Assembly (NCBI RefSeq): GCF_001591705.1
Contig: NZ_BCVK01000022.1
Span: forward strand, 1-36,428
Length of the DNA: 36,428 nt
Direction of reading: 5' to 3'
Origin: Lactococcus cremoris subsp. cremoris NBRC 100676
GTDB taxonomy: Bacteria; Bacillota; Bacilli; Lactobacillales; Streptococcaceae
The notes beneath the pieces are model-generated. The model saw only the letters and a list, made by a program, of their open reading frames with translations, was not told the DNA's origin and did no database searches. Shown here piece after piece: positions 26,951 through 35,083 of the stretch. Position 1 is the stretch's first letter. Every line of letters starts with the position of its first letter. Both the position numbers and the translations under genes were made by a program.

Positions 26951-26974
26951 AAAGTAACGATATATCATTACTTT
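26951..26974 (-). terminator. First terminator after the NlpC/P60 gene
   Basis: AAAGTAA and TTACTTT with a 10-base loop, followed on the minus strand by a T-run. It lies 13 bases after the stop. Confidence 0.75.
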
Positions 26975-26986
26975 CTTCTATTATAT

Positions 26987-27562
26987 TTAGTATTCTAAGG
27001 CGAAATCAGCTGGCATATCGGTAACTGAACTGATCTTAACTGATTCTCCTGGTTGTGGGGCATGTATAACCTGACCATTTCCAAGATAAATTCCTACATG
27101 GTCCCCGCCGTAAAAGATAATCAAATCTCCAACTTTGGCTTGGTCGAGTGCTACTTGTTTGCCACTTGCGATTTGGTCCCAAGTGGTACGACCAATTTCT
27201 TTACCTAAAACTTCTCTATAGACATAGCTTGTGAATCCTGAGCAATCAAAGCCGGCTGGTGTAGTTCCACCCCAAACATAGGGAACACCCATATATTTTT
27301 TAGCTGTACTTACAAGCTTATCAGCTCGTGATTGAACTTCTTTGGCAACACTTTGTGTTTTTTCTACTTTGGATACGGCACTGACTGTTTCATTCATTGT
27401 TTTTGTTAAAACATCAAGTGAACTAGTCGCTGCTGACAGATCTGTTAGTGAACTCTGCGCGTCATTGTCTTCAAATACTGAATCTGCTTTTGCAGGATTA
27501 GCAATCATGGCAGCACTAAAACTTACCATAAGTGCTGCGGAAATAATTATTTTTTTCAACAT
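26987..27562 (-). CDS. Secreted NlpC/P60 peptidoglycan endopeptidase
   Basis: A 191-residue secreted cell-wall hydrolase. A signal peptide of about 26 residues ends in NPAKA, followed by a helical region rich in Ser/Thr/Val (about 30-80) and a C-terminal NlpC/P60 domain. The catalytic residues are Cys107 in GFDCSGF, His155 in GDHVGIYL and His167 in QVIHAP. It resembles L. lactis YjgB, a gamma-D-Glu-L-Lys endopeptidase, in length and context, but I cannot confirm identity. In-frame TTG and GTG codons lie upstream, yet the ATG at 27562 gives a perfect signal peptide. There is no ribosome site; an extended -10 ends 8 bases upstream. Confidence 0.88.
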   Translation of the reverse strand: MLKKIIISAALMVSFSAAMIANPAKADSVFEDNDAQSSLTDLSAATSSLDVLTKTMNETVSAVSKVEKTQSVAKEVQSRADKLVSTAKKYMGVPYVWGGTTPAGFDCSGFTSYVYREVLGKEIGRTTWDQIASGKQVALDQAKVGDLIIFYGGDHVGIYLGNGQVIHAPQPGESVKISSVTDMPADFALEY

Positions 27563-27570
27563 TGTTAGCA

Positions 27571-27598
27571 AGTATAACACAAAAAAACCGCCTGACAA
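27571..27598 (-). promoter_or_regulatory. Promoter of the NlpC/P60 gene, overlapping the fhs terminator
   Basis: Minus strand: -35 TTGTCA (27593-27598), a 16-base spacer and extended -10 TGT-TATACT (27571-27579). The -35 lies in the loop of the fhs terminator. Eight bases separate the -10 from the ATG. Confidence 0.6.
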
Positions 27599-27606
27599 GC
27601 GGTTTT
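27584..27606 (-). terminator. Terminator after fhs
   Basis: AAAACCGC (27584-27591) and GCGGTTTT (27599-27606) with a 7-base loop, followed by TTT on the minus strand. It lies 82 bases after the fhs stop. Confidence 0.85.
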
Positions 27607-27688
27607 ACAAGCTTTTAATTTTTTGTAAATTTGTTACCAAAAAAATTTACACTTAATTTTACAGTAACAAATCCCTTGAAATCCATTT

Positions 27689-29356
27689 CTAAAATAATCC
27701 TGAGATTTTACCATCATCAGTCACGTCCATTTTTAAAGCAGCAGGATTTTTGGGCAGACCTGGCATTGTCATCACATCTCCTAAAAGAGCAACAATAAAT
27801 CCAGCACCGATTTTCGGAATCAGCTCACGCACTGTAACCTCAAAGCCTTCGGGAGCTGCTAAAAGATTCGCTTGGTCTGAAAATGAATACTGCGTTTTAG
27901 CCATACAAACTGGTAAGTTATTCCAACCATTTTCTTCAATTTCTCTCATCTGACGCTTAGCTTTCGGAGATAAATTAACTTTGGAACCGCCATAAATTTC
28001 TGTCACAACTTTGTCAAGTTTTACTGACAAGGGTTGATTTAGCTCATAAAGATAACGAAAATCAGGTTTTGCTTGTAACATTGCTGACAGTTTTTCAGCT
28101 AAATCTAAACCACCTTCGCCACCTTTAGCAAAAACTTGAGTTAGTGAAACTGAAACTCCCAAAGCTTCTGTCAGTTCTTTTAAAGTTGAAATTTCTGACT
28201 CTGTATCCGATGCAAATTGATTAATCGCTACAATCACTGGCAGGCCATAACTTTGCATGTTTTTGATATGCCGTTCCAAATTAGCAAAACCTTTTTTAAC
28301 AGCCTCGACATTTTCACTTGTCAATTCTTTCTTATCAACGCCACCGTGCATCTTAAGCGCACGAAGCGTAGCCACAACTACCACAGCATCAGGTTGTTTC
28401 CCTAACTGACGTGTCTTGATATCCAAAAATTTTTCACCACCAAGGTCAGCTCCAAATCCTGCCTCTGTAATGACAATATCAGCCAATTTAAGTGCTGTTT
28501 TTGTTGCTAAAACAGAATTACATCCATGGGCAATATTAGCAAAAGGTCCACCGTGAATTAAAGCTGGTGTTCCTTCAATTGTTTGAACAAGGTTTGGTTT
28601 AAGGGCATCTTTTAAGAGCATTGCAATTGCCCCCTGAACCCCTAAATCTCCGACACTGACAGGTTTACGGTCATAATTTTGAGCGATGACAATTCTTGCT
28701 AAACGCTCTTTCAAATCACTGATAGAAGTCGCCAGACAAAGAACAGCCATAATTTCGCTAGCCACTGTAATATCAAAACCATCCTCACGAGGAACCCCAT
28801 TAAGCGGTCCTCCCAGTCCAATCGTTACATGACGTAAAGCACGGTCGTTCAAATCAAGCACACGTTTCCAGATAATTCTTCGTGGGTCAATATTTAAAAG
28901 ATTCCCTTGATGAAGCGAATTGTCCAGAAAAGCCGAAATTGCGTTATTAGCCGTTGTAATGGCATGAATATCTCCTGTAAAATGAAGATTAATGTCTTCC
29001 ATTGGAAGAACTTGAGCAAATCCACCACCAGCTGCTCCACCTTTAATTCCCATGACCGGACCAAGAGAAGGCTCTCGTAGAGCAACCATTACATTTTTAT
29101 CTTGTCTGGCAAAGGCATCAGCAAGCCCCACTGTCACCGTCGATTTACCCTCACCCGCTGGTGTAGGGTTAATAGATGTTACTAAAACCAATTTCCCATC
29201 GGTTTGTTCATCAAACTTTTCTAACACTTCTAAGGGAATTTTAGCCTTATATTTCCCGTAAAGTTCAATATCGTCAAAAGATAATCCTATTTTTTCGGCA
29301 ATTTTAGTAATTGGTTGAATTTCAGCAGCTTGGGCAATTTCAATATCTGTTTTCAT
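27689..29356 (-). CDS. fhs: Formate-tetrahydrofolate ligase
   Basis: It makes 10-formyl-THF from formate, ATP and THF, supplying one-carbon units for purines and formyl-Met. The 555 residues match the family. The ATP-binding loop [14 protein letters not shown] is at about 65-78, [21 protein letters not shown] at about 92-112, and a second signature [14 protein letters not shown] near 265-278. GGAG lies before the ATG. It is monocistronic, with a terminator at 27584. A PurBox and an extended -10 promoter upstream indicate control by PurR. Confidence 0.97.
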   Translation of the reverse strand: MKTDIEIAQAAEIQPITKIAEKIGLSFDDIELYGKYKAKIPLEVLEKFDEQTDGKLVLVTSINPTPAGEGKSTVTVGLADAFARQDKNVMVALREPSLGPVMGIKGGAAGGGFAQVLPMEDINLHFTGDIHAITTANNAISAFLDNSLHQGNLLNIDPRRIIWKRVLDLNDRALRHVTIGLGGPLNGVPREDGFDITVASEIMAVLCLATSISDLKERLARIVIAQNYDRKPVSVGDLGVQGAIAMLLKDALKPNLVQTIEGTPALIHGGPFANIAHGCNSVLATKTALKLADIVITEAGFGADLGGEKFLDIKTRQLGKQPDAVVVVATLRALKMHGGVDKKELTSENVEAVKKGFANLERHIKNMQSYGLPVIVAINQFASDTESEISTLKELTEALGVSVSLTQVFAKGGEGGLDLAEKLSAMLQAKPDFRYLYELNQPLSVKLDKVVTEIYGGSKVNLSPKAKRQMREIEENGWNNLPVCMAKTQYSFSDQANLLAAPEGFEVTVRELIPKIGAGFIVALLGDVMTMPGLPKNPAALKMDVTDDGKISGLF

Positions 29357-29414
29357 AATTCTCCTCTGAAAATATAAACTTAAATTTTCTTTAAATCATA
29401 CTAATTTTAATATT

Positions 29415-29423
29415 ATTCTAACA
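29415..29423 (-). promoter_or_regulatory. fhs promoter, extended -10
   Basis: TGTTAGAAT on the minus strand (-10 TAGAAT at 29415-29420, expected start near 29408). This places the PurBox centre at about -76. A second candidate, TTGTTA-18-TATGAT at 29395-29424, is also possible. Confidence 0.55.
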
Positions 29424-29477
29424 AATTTTTCTATAATTTACTCTCAAAAATATTTAATATAGTTCCTTTGGTCAAAA

Positions 29478-29490
29478 ATTGTTCGGAAAT
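29478..29490 (-). promoter_or_regulatory. PurBox (PurR-binding site) upstream of fhs
   Basis: ATTTCCGAACAAT on the minus strand fits the lactococcal PurBox consensus AWWWCCGAACWWT at every position. In L. lactis PurR is an activator that binds about 76 bases upstream of the start. The distance here fits the TGTTAGAAT promoter. Confidence 0.8.
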
Positions 29491-29518
29491 AAAAAAAGAC
29501 TAGCCTCAGCTAATCTTT
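29491..29518 (-). terminator. Terminator after the YbjQ-family gene
   Basis: AAAGACTAGC-ctca-GCTAATCTTT (one G-U pair), followed by T-run on the minus strand. It overlaps the stop codon and lies next to the PurBox. Confidence 0.8.
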
Positions 29519-29843
29519 AGATTTTCTCAATTTTAACTGCTGTTCCGTAAGCAGCGACAGAGTCAATATTTTGGAAAGTTGATGAGTCAAAGCGCATTGC
29601 AACAATCGCATTGGCTCCTTTTGCTTTCGCTTCTTCTTTCATTCGACCAATCGAAGTTTCACGAGTATCATGTTGAAGCTTTGTATAACCATTTATTTCA
29701 CCACCCACAACAGTCTTCATTTGTTGACCTGCACTTGAAAATAAATTCCGAGAACGAGTCGTTAAGCCAAAAACTTCACCATAAACTTCTACAATTCGAT
29801 AACCCGCAACCTCATTGGTGGTCACAATAAGCATATCATCCAT
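29517..29843 (-). CDS. YbjQ/UPF0145 family protein
   Basis: A 108-residue soluble protein of the YbjQ (UPF0145, putative heavy-metal-binding) family. The typical features are IVTTNEVAGYRIVEVYGEVFGLTTRSRN at the start, the central EINGYTKLQHDTRETSIGRMKEEAKAKGANAIVAMRFD block and a C-terminal YGTAVKIEK. The biochemical role is not established. Two adjacent ATGs exist; the one at 29843 is six bases from GAGG and is preferred over 29846. It may be co-transcribed with the ASCH gene upstream, which ends 80 bases before. Confidence 0.88.
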   Translation of the reverse strand: MDDMLIVTTNEVAGYRIVEVYGEVFGLTTRSRNLFSSAGQQMKTVVGGEINGYTKLQHDTRETSIGRMKEEAKAKGANAIVAMRFDSSTFQNIDSVAAYGTAVKIEKI

Positions 29844-29926
29844 CATGTTCCTCTTTTCGTAAAGCATAAATTTAAGATAATTATAGCACGACTTTAAAAA
29901 TAATCAACGATTTTTATTTACTATTT

Positions 29927-30373
29927 CTATTTTTGGTAGAGCACTTCAAATTCTTCACAAAGAACATCCATATCCGGTTGATAGATGCCTAGCCCATTCC
30001 AAAAATCCTGATGAACTTCTCGCCAATATTCTAAACTTTGGTCTCCCTCGCCTTCCTTGTAAGCATGTTCCGCACTCACTTCAGAAAATTTTCGAACATA
30101 TACTTTTGAAGTCCTAATTGCGGCTCTTGGTTGACCCTTCCCATCTAATAAAATATCAAACTTCCCATCAACACTTGGCAATGGTTCATCTTCTCCATAA
30201 TCAGCAAGAGCACTTGCAGTTGCACTCTTTTTTCCCACTAAAACTAAGTTTAATAATTCATCTGCTAGTTCTGGCTCAGTTATTGGACCATTAACCTCAT
30301 TACAAAATGCCCAAGCCCATCTAAAATTTTCTCTTGCCAATCCTGCTTCTTTGATAAAATCTTCGTAAGTCAT
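29927..30373 (-). CDS. ASCH-domain protein
   Basis: A 148-residue soluble protein with an ASCH domain, a PUA-like fold thought to bind RNA or nucleotides. The family core is visible: LVLVGKKSATASALADY (about 44-60), then a beta segment GKFDILLDGKGQPRAAIRTSKVYVRKFSEV and an acidic helix with SLEYWREVHQDFW. The cellular role is not known. GGAG lies seven bases before the ATG, and an extended -10 (TGATATGAT, 30417-30425) precedes it. Confidence 0.82.
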   Translation of the reverse strand: MTYEDFIKEAGLARENFRWAWAFCNEVNGPITEPELADELLNLVLVGKKSATASALADYGEDEPLPSVDGKFDILLDGKGQPRAAIRTSKVYVRKFSEVSAEHAYKEGEGDQSLEYWREVHQDFWNGLGIYQPDMDVLCEEFEVLYQK

Positions 30374-30416
30374 CTTTTCTCCTTTTGAGGCTTTCTAAAT
30401 TGCCTTCATTTATTCC

Positions 30417-30425
30417 ATCATATCA
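30417..30425 (-). promoter_or_regulatory. Promoter of the ASCH gene
   Basis: TGATATGAT on the minus strand is an extended -10, 43 bases upstream of the ATG. The -35 is weak (AGTCAA at 17 bases). Confidence 0.5.
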
Positions 30426-30905
30426 AAAATTTACAGCTTTTGACTAAGAAATGTTCCATCCAAAAATGAAAATTTTCACTAATAAATTGCCAGATGGTCA
30501 TAGCTATTAAATGTAGTCAAAAAATCCTTGCGAGATGCTTAAATTTTTAAGATTTCTATCTACCTTTTCAAAAGCCCGATGAAATTGATAGATTCCTTTT
30601 GTATTGACCCGCCTGACTAAAAAATGAATATAAAAAAATTCTTTAAGTGAAGTTTTTATTTTACAAAAATCCTTCTCACCTCTCCTACTTTTTTGATAAG
30701 TTTCTACTTACACTATATTTAATATTTCTTGTAACCGTATTTATAAATACTTTTTAAAAACATTTTTTCACTTTGATTGTTTATATGGGTAAATTACATT
30801 ACTATTAAAGAATATTTCAAAGAATTAATAAACTACAAAAACTTGATTTTTCCCCCAAATGTTTTTGATTTATAAGCTTTAATTAGGTTAGGAATATTAA
30901 ACTTT
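30426..30905. other. AT-rich stretch with no intact gene
   Basis: About 480 bases without a convincing gene. It contains a minus-strand open frame without start codon at 30507-30707 (66 residues ending in NLKNLSISQGFFDYI) that could be a gene remnant. It also has a perfect 14-bp palindrome, GTATTTATAAATAC, at 30737-30750, followed by TTTTTAAAAA. No clear promoter for the plus-strand gene at 30906 is visible; its ribosome site (AGG) is weak. Confidence 0.5.
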
Positions 30906-31394
30906 ATGAGAAATGGAAAAACTCCAAAACCAAAAAAAACAATCTATAAAAGAATTTGGTTTTGGATTGTCGTAGTCATCCTTGTTGTTATCATTGGTAG
31001 CGCGCTTGGAGGCGGAGGAAAAGATAAGAATAAAGATTCTTCTTCAAAATCTACGGCGGCCTCTAAATCTTCTAGCAATTCTAAGGCTTCATCTAGCTCT
31101 TCTGAAAAACGAAAATCTGGTTGGACACAAGAAATTTATGATTCTATCGTTTCAGCAACTGCAAACTTTAACAATGATGGAACAATGGCTTAAAGTGGCG
31201 GTACACCTTATGCTGATATTGAAGGAAAAGTTGGTAAACCAACTACAACTTCTGAATCTAGCATTGGAGATCAAACTTTAGTTACAGTAAACTGGACTTC
31301 AGTTTCTTGGACAAAAGGTTCAACAGAGAGTGTTACCGTTCAATACGACAAAGCTTCTGGCCAAATTACAAGTAAATCTAAATTTAATGCATAA
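30906..31394 (+). pseudogene. DUF3862-like membrane-anchored protein, interrupted by an in-frame stop
   Basis: The frame encodes a basic N-terminus, one membrane span (about residues 16-35), a Ser/Lys-rich linker (about 40-72) and the beginning of a globular domain (GWTQEIYDSIVSATANFNNDG). A TAA at 31191-31193 stops it after 95 residues. The same frame then continues without any other stop to 31392-31394 and encodes GKPTTTSES, VTVNWTSVSW and SVTVQYDKASGQITSKSKFN, the usual end of DUF3862/BLIP-like repeats. Thus a single nonsense codon splits an otherwise intact 162-codon gene. A sequencing error or readthrough cannot be excluded. It is one of two plus-strand genes and is followed by a terminator. 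Confidence 0.7.
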
Positions 31395-31444
31395 GAAACT
31401 TTACCTCATCTCTGAAAAGATGGAAGGAAAGTTTATCTAAAATA

Positions 31445-31475
31445 AAAAAAAGCTTTTGAATAAGCTTTTTTATTT
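31445..31475 (+). terminator. Terminator after the DUF3862-like gene
   Basis: AAAAAAGCTT-ttgaat-AAGCTTTTTT followed by ATTTT on the plus strand. It lies about 50 bases after the final stop of the disrupted frame. Confidence 0.8.
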
Positions 31476-31530
31476 TCAGAAATAACAGAAGATGGAAAAC
31501 TCTTCTAATAAAATAGAACTTGAGTGATAA

Positions 31531-31561
31531 AAAATAGACCTTCTAAAGGTCTATTTTTTTT
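31531..31561. terminator. Bidirectional terminator between the DUF3862-like gene and deoD
   Basis: AAAATAGACCTT-cta-AAGGTCTATTTT, a 12-bp perfect stem with A and T runs on both sides. It can end deoD transcripts on the minus strand and any readthrough on the plus strand. Confidence 0.85.
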
Positions 31562-31601
31562 AAGAAACAGAAATTTACTTAGCTTGAGAATTAACTCAAC
31601 T

Positions 31602-31611
31602 TGTCAGTAAA
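31602..31611. repeat. Single TGTCAGTAAA copy after deoD
   Basis: An exact copy of the 10-mer 18 bases downstream of the deoD stop. No inverted partner is close to it. Confidence 0.6.
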
Positions 31612-31628
31612 ACAAAGCTCTAAATTAA

Positions 31629-32333
31629 TTATTCAGCAATCAAAGTTTCCAAACCAACTTTCATCATATCTGTAAATGTCAATTGACGTTCTTCAGACGT
31701 TGTTGATTCTCCTGTCAAAATATGGTCAGAAATTGTCATAATTCCCAAAGTTTGCACTTTATATTTTGCCCCAAGATAATAAAGACCAGCTGCTTCCATT
31801 TCGACAGCCTTCACACCGAGTTTTCCAACTTTAACTGCATCTGGTCCACCATAGAACAAATCAGAGCTGAGAATATTTCCAACGTGAGTTGTAATTCCGA
31901 GGTCTTTTGCAATATGATAAGCCTTATCAAGCAAATCAAAATCAGCAATTTGCGGGAAATCAAAATCAGGAAAATCATGACGGACAATGGCTGAAGTTGT
32001 TGCTGCTGCCTGACCAATGACAAGGTCGCGAATATGAACATCTTCATTTACAGAACCAGCAGTCCCAACACGAATTAATCTTTTAACGCCATATTCCGTA
32101 ATCAATTCATTAGCATAGATTGAGATTGAAGGAATTCCCATTCCTGTTCCCATGACAGAGACACGGTGGCCTTTGTAAGTTCCAGTAAAGCCAAGCATTC
32201 CGCGAACTTGGTTAAATTGCACAGCATCTTCAAGGAAGTTTTCTGCGATAAATTTTGCGCGAAGTGGATCTCCTGGTAAGAGAATTTTATCTGCGATTTC
32301 GCCTTTTTGAGCTTCGATATGTGGTGTTGGCAT
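31629..32333 (-). CDS. deoD: Purine nucleoside phosphorylase, DeoD type
   Basis: It splits purine nucleosides into base and (deoxy)ribose-1-phosphate in salvage. The 234-residue protein begins [32 protein letters not shown], typical of hexameric DeoD. It contains [18 protein letters not shown] (phosphate site), [10 protein letters not shown] near 180 and the catalytic Asp in [10 protein letters not shown] near 204. AGGAA precedes the ATG. It is third in the cluster deoB, zinc-ribbon protein, deoD; the product ribose-1-phosphate is the substrate of DeoB. Confidence 0.95.
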   Translation of the reverse strand: MPTPHIEAQKGEIADKILLPGDPLRAKFIAENFLEDAVQFNQVRGMLGFTGTYKGHRVSVMGTGMGIPSISIYANELITEYGVKRLIRVGTAGSVNEDVHIRDLVIGQAAATTSAIVRHDFPDFDFPQIADFDLLDKAYHIAKDLGITTHVGNILSSDLFYGGPDAVKVGKLGVKAVEMEAAGLYYLGAKYKVQTLGIMTISDHILTGESTTSEERQLTFTDMMKVGLETLIAE

Positions 32334-32368
32334 TTTTAATTTCCTTTTCTTTTAATATAATTATCAAA

Positions 32369-32394
32369 TTTACTGACAGAATTTTCGTCAGTAA
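32369..32394. repeat. TTTACTGACA inverted pair between zinc-ribbon gene and deoD
   Basis: TTACTGAC (32370-32377) and GTCAGTAA (32387-32394), 8-bp arms with a 9-base loop. The left arm extends to an exact TTTACTGACA (32369-32378). Confidence 0.8.
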
Positions 32395-32403
32395 GTTAAG
32401 AAC

Positions 32404-32673
32404 TTAATTTTTCCAGCGTTTCAAACCTTTGAGTTGCATTGGATAAAGTTTTTTGAAAAGCCATTTTTGCATTTTAGGCATTGGATTATTATCCAAACCT
32501 TTTCGTCCAATTTCAACCATTTCATCAAAAGTAAGATCTGGTTTAACAAAACGACCTTGCATATAGCAATAGATACAATATTCTGTTGAAAATTCGCCGT
32601 TTGCTTCTGTTCCTTTGTAAGAATCATCAGCGATTGGCATTCCGCAAGATTGGCAAAATGCTTTTTTAGCCAT
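32404..32673 (-). CDS. Small zinc-ribbon protein
   Basis: An 89-residue protein with a four-Cys zinc-binding site: Cys7 and Cys10 in FCQSCGMPI, Cys33 and Cys36 in EYCIYCYMQG. A helical region (TFDEMVEIGRKGLD) and a basic tail rich in Lys follow. It fits the putative zinc-ribbon family (Pfam Zn_ribbon_2 type), often of unknown role. The frame reaches 32724, but the ATG at 32673 gives the family start MAKKAFCQSCGMP. Its ribosome site is weak. It sits between deoB and deoD with an ACTGACA dyad on each side. Confidence 0.8.
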   Translation of the reverse strand: MAKKAFCQSCGMPIADDSYKGTEANGEFSTEYCIYCYMQGRFVKPDLTFDEMVEIGRKGLDNNPMPKMQKWLFKKLYPMQLKGLKRWKN

Positions 32674-32693
32674 AAATAGATTTTTCTTTCTGC

Positions 32694-32720
32694 TTCTGTC
32701 AGTAAAATTGACTGACAGAA
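32694..32720. repeat. ACTGACA inverted pair between deoB and the zinc-ribbon gene
   Basis: TTCTGTCAGT (32694-32703) and ACTGACAGAA (32711-32720), perfect 10-bp arms with a 7-base loop, ten bases after the deoB stop. It includes an exact TGTCAGTAAA at 32697-32706. There is no U-run on the transcribed strand. Confidence 0.85.
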
Positions 32721-32730
32721 TCACTTTATT

Positions 32731-33966
32731 TTAAACTAACGCATCCAAGAATGATTCACCCGTTTGAGCTTTTTTAACAGAGAAGTTTTCAGCAATAGTT
32801 GCTGAAATGTCAGCAAAATGTCCCACAGGTAAAACTTTAGGTTCTTTAAATGATTTAGAGAAAATTACGAGTGGAATATATTCACGAGTATGGTCAGTTC
32901 CTACGTATGAAGGGTCATTCCCGTGGTCAGCAGTAATCATCAACAAATCATCTTCATTCATTGCATCAATGATTTCTGGCAAGCGACCATCAAAGTCTTC
33001 AATTGCTTTTCCGTAACCTTCAACATCGCGACGATGTCCATATTTAGCATCGAAATCAACTAAGTTTGTAAAAGAAAATCCTTCAGTAAATTCAGTTTTC
33101 GTCATTGCTTTAAGTAGACGGTCAACCCCATCCATATCATTATGGTTATGACCCATATCATATTTAACACCTACTGTGTTGAAAATATCTGAAATTTTTC
33201 CGACTGAGTAAGTATCAATCCCTGCCTTGTAAAGTTTTTCTAATACAGTTTCAGCAAATGGTGAGAGCGCATAGTCACGACGTCCATCAGTCCGTTCAAA
33301 GTTTCCGGCTTCTCCAACATAAGGACGAGCAATAATTCGGCCAATCATGATTCCAGAACCTTCTAGGGTAATTGAACGAACATATTCACAAATTTTATAA
33401 AGTTCTTCACGAGAAATAACATCTTCATGTGCAGCAATTTGTAAAACAGGGTCAGCTGAAGTATAAATAATCAACTCTCCAGTTTCCAATTGACGAGGGC
33501 CGAAATCTTCAATGACCGCTGTCCCAGAATAAGGTTTATTCGCTTCACGAATGATTTTACGACCAGAAAATTCCTCAATTTTTTCAAGTAAATCTTCTGG
33601 ATATCCTTCTGGATAAGTTGGGAATGGCGTTTGAATATTCAAGCCCATAATTTCCCAGTGCCCAGTCATTGTATCTTTACCTTTTGAAATTTCTTCAAGT
33701 TTTGTGACATAAGCTGCTGGTTTTTGTGCAGCAGGAATCGTTTTGAGTGGACTTTCACGCGGGATATTTCCCCAACCTAATTTTTGAAGATTAGGCACAT
33801 CAAGTCCACGAATTTCTGAAATATGACCAATCGTGTCTGATTTCACATCATTAATTGCTTCATGCGTTTCAACGTCATGATTAAAGAATTTGTCAGCATC
33901 TGGTGCAGCACCAATTCCGACAGAGTCCATTACAACAAGATGAATACGACCAAATTTTTTAGGCAT
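32731..33966 (-). CDS. deoB: Phosphopentomutase
   Basis: It interconverts (deoxy)ribose-1-phosphate and -5-phosphate, linking nucleoside salvage to the pentose phosphate pathway. The 411 residues are close to the usual length. Metal and phosphate motifs of the alkaline phosphatase superfamily are visible: [15 protein letters not shown] at 11-25, [13 protein letters not shown] at about 96-108 with the phosphorylated Thr, [12 protein letters not shown], and [21 protein letters not shown] near the end. GGAG precedes the ATG. A TATAAT at 34017-34022 with a weak -35 is the likely promoter. It is first in the cluster with the zinc-ribbon gene and deoD. Confidence 0.96.
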   Translation of the reverse strand: MPKKFGRIHLVVMDSVGIGAAPDADKFFNHDVETHEAINDVKSDTIGHISEIRGLDVPNLQKLGWGNIPRESPLKTIPAAQKPAAYVTKLEEISKGKDTMTGHWEIMGLNIQTPFPTYPEGYPEDLLEKIEEFSGRKIIREANKPYSGTAVIEDFGPRQLETGELIIYTSADPVLQIAAHEDVISREELYKICEYVRSITLEGSGIMIGRIIARPYVGEAGNFERTDGRRDYALSPFAETVLEKLYKAGIDTYSVGKISDIFNTVGVKYDMGHNHNDMDGVDRLLKAMTKTEFTEGFSFTNLVDFDAKYGHRRDVEGYGKAIEDFDGRLPEIIDAMNEDDLLMITADHGNDPSYVGTDHTREYIPLVIFSKSFKEPKVLPVGHFADISATIAENFSVKKAQTGESFLDALV

Positions 33967-34112
33967 TATATCTCTCCATTTCTGATGCTATATCAATAGC
34001 AAAACTAACTAATTCTATTATACATAAACTATCCAAAAAAGGGCAGTCAAAGCTGTTAAGAAAAAGACATTCTTTTTGCCAAAAATTGCTTTTTTTAATA
34101 AATAGATGTCAT

Positions 34113-34146
34113 AAAAAAATCATTGGATGCTTGACCAATGATTTTT
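34113..34146 (-). terminator. Terminator after the LCP-family gene
   Basis: AAAAATCATTGG and CCAATGATTTTT with an 8-base loop, followed by a T-run on the minus strand, 7 bases after the stop. Confidence 0.88.
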
Positions 34147-34152
34147 ATCTTT

Positions 34153-35073
34153 TTATTTTAAACTTTCTTGAAATTGTTCTTTAGCCAAATCGAGATTTGC
34201 TTGTGAAATCGCAGTGACTTCTGACTGACCTGCTACTTTGCTACTGTGGATATTAATTTTTTTAATACTTATTGCTCCATGGTAATTTAAAGCTAAAGCC
34301 TTAACATTTCCAAAATTAAAAGTAGTTTTAAAAACCTTAGGAAAGACTGTCAAAATTTGACCATAATGTCTGATTAAAAGCAGCGGACTTTTGAGTTTGC
34401 TGATAACTGCCATTACAACTTCTTGCTGACGTGCAAAATCTTTTTTTGTATCTCCGGTATTTAAACGAGTGAAATAAGCTGCTACTTCCTTGGTATTGTT
34501 TAAGGCAACGGTTCCTTGAGGAAACTTGAAACCTTGGGCAGTAAATTCATTAGCATTCTGAATAGATACACCACCAATGGCCTGAACTAATTCTCCCATT
34601 TGGTCTAAATCAATTCTTACAAATTTATTGGTCTTAACCTGAAGAAGCTTCTCCATCTCTTTAATAACCGCTGCTTCTCCCCCAGAATTATAGAGAGTCA
34701 GTAAACTTTGATTGTCTGGCAGCAGAGCACTTGTCGAAAGATTGATAACCGTCGTTTGTTGCAAACGCGGATTCGTCGCTGCCATATCTGCCGAAACTAA
34801 GACGTCTTTCCCATCAATTTTACTTATTCCAAGAATGGCCGTCGTAAACGCCTCCTTCTTTTTTAAGGAAACAGAAGTCATTTGCGTTGGCGGATTCACA
34901 TAAGCCTTCGTTACAGCTGTTTTCACATCAAAATAAACTTTTCCACCAACAGCGCCTATAAGAAGGACCAAAAACAAAAGCACAGCCAAAATTATTTTTA
35001 AAGTAGGTCTTTTCTTTTTTTTAGCTCCACGTTTTAAGTGACTGTCATTTTCTGCAATTCTGGATTTACTCAT
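34153..35073 (-). CDS. LytR-CpsA-Psr (LCP) family protein, divergent
   Basis: A 306-residue membrane protein with a basic cytoplasmic N-terminus (AKKKKRP), one span at about 24-44 and an extracytoplasmic LCP domain. LCP enzymes attach teichoic acids or polysaccharides to peptidoglycan. The second half keeps typical features (IDLDQMGELVQAIGGVSI, AAYFTRL and DFARQQEVVMAV, each with an Arg). The first half is unusual: the common G-D-R/RSD-T and SIPRD motifs read AILGISKIDG, SADMAATNP and NLSTSALL, so one conserved Arg-Asp pair is missing. It follows the TagB-like gene by 10 bases, so it belongs to the same envelope operon. Confidence 0.8.
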   Translation of the reverse strand: MSKSRIAENDSHLKRGAKKKKRPTLKIILAVLLFLVLLIGAVGGKVYFDVKTAVTKAYVNPPTQMTSVSLKKKEAFTTAILGISKIDGKDVLVSADMAATNPRLQQTTVINLSTSALLPDNQSLLTLYNSGGEAAVIKEMEKLLQVKTNKFVRIDLDQMGELVQAIGGVSIQNANEFTAQGFKFPQGTVALNNTKEVAAYFTRLNTGDTKKDFARQQEVVMAVISKLKSPLLLIRHYGQILTVFPKVFKTTFNFGNVKALALNYHGAISIKKINIHSSKVAGQSEVTAISQANLDLAKEQFQESLK

Positions 35074-35083
35074 TTTATTCTCC

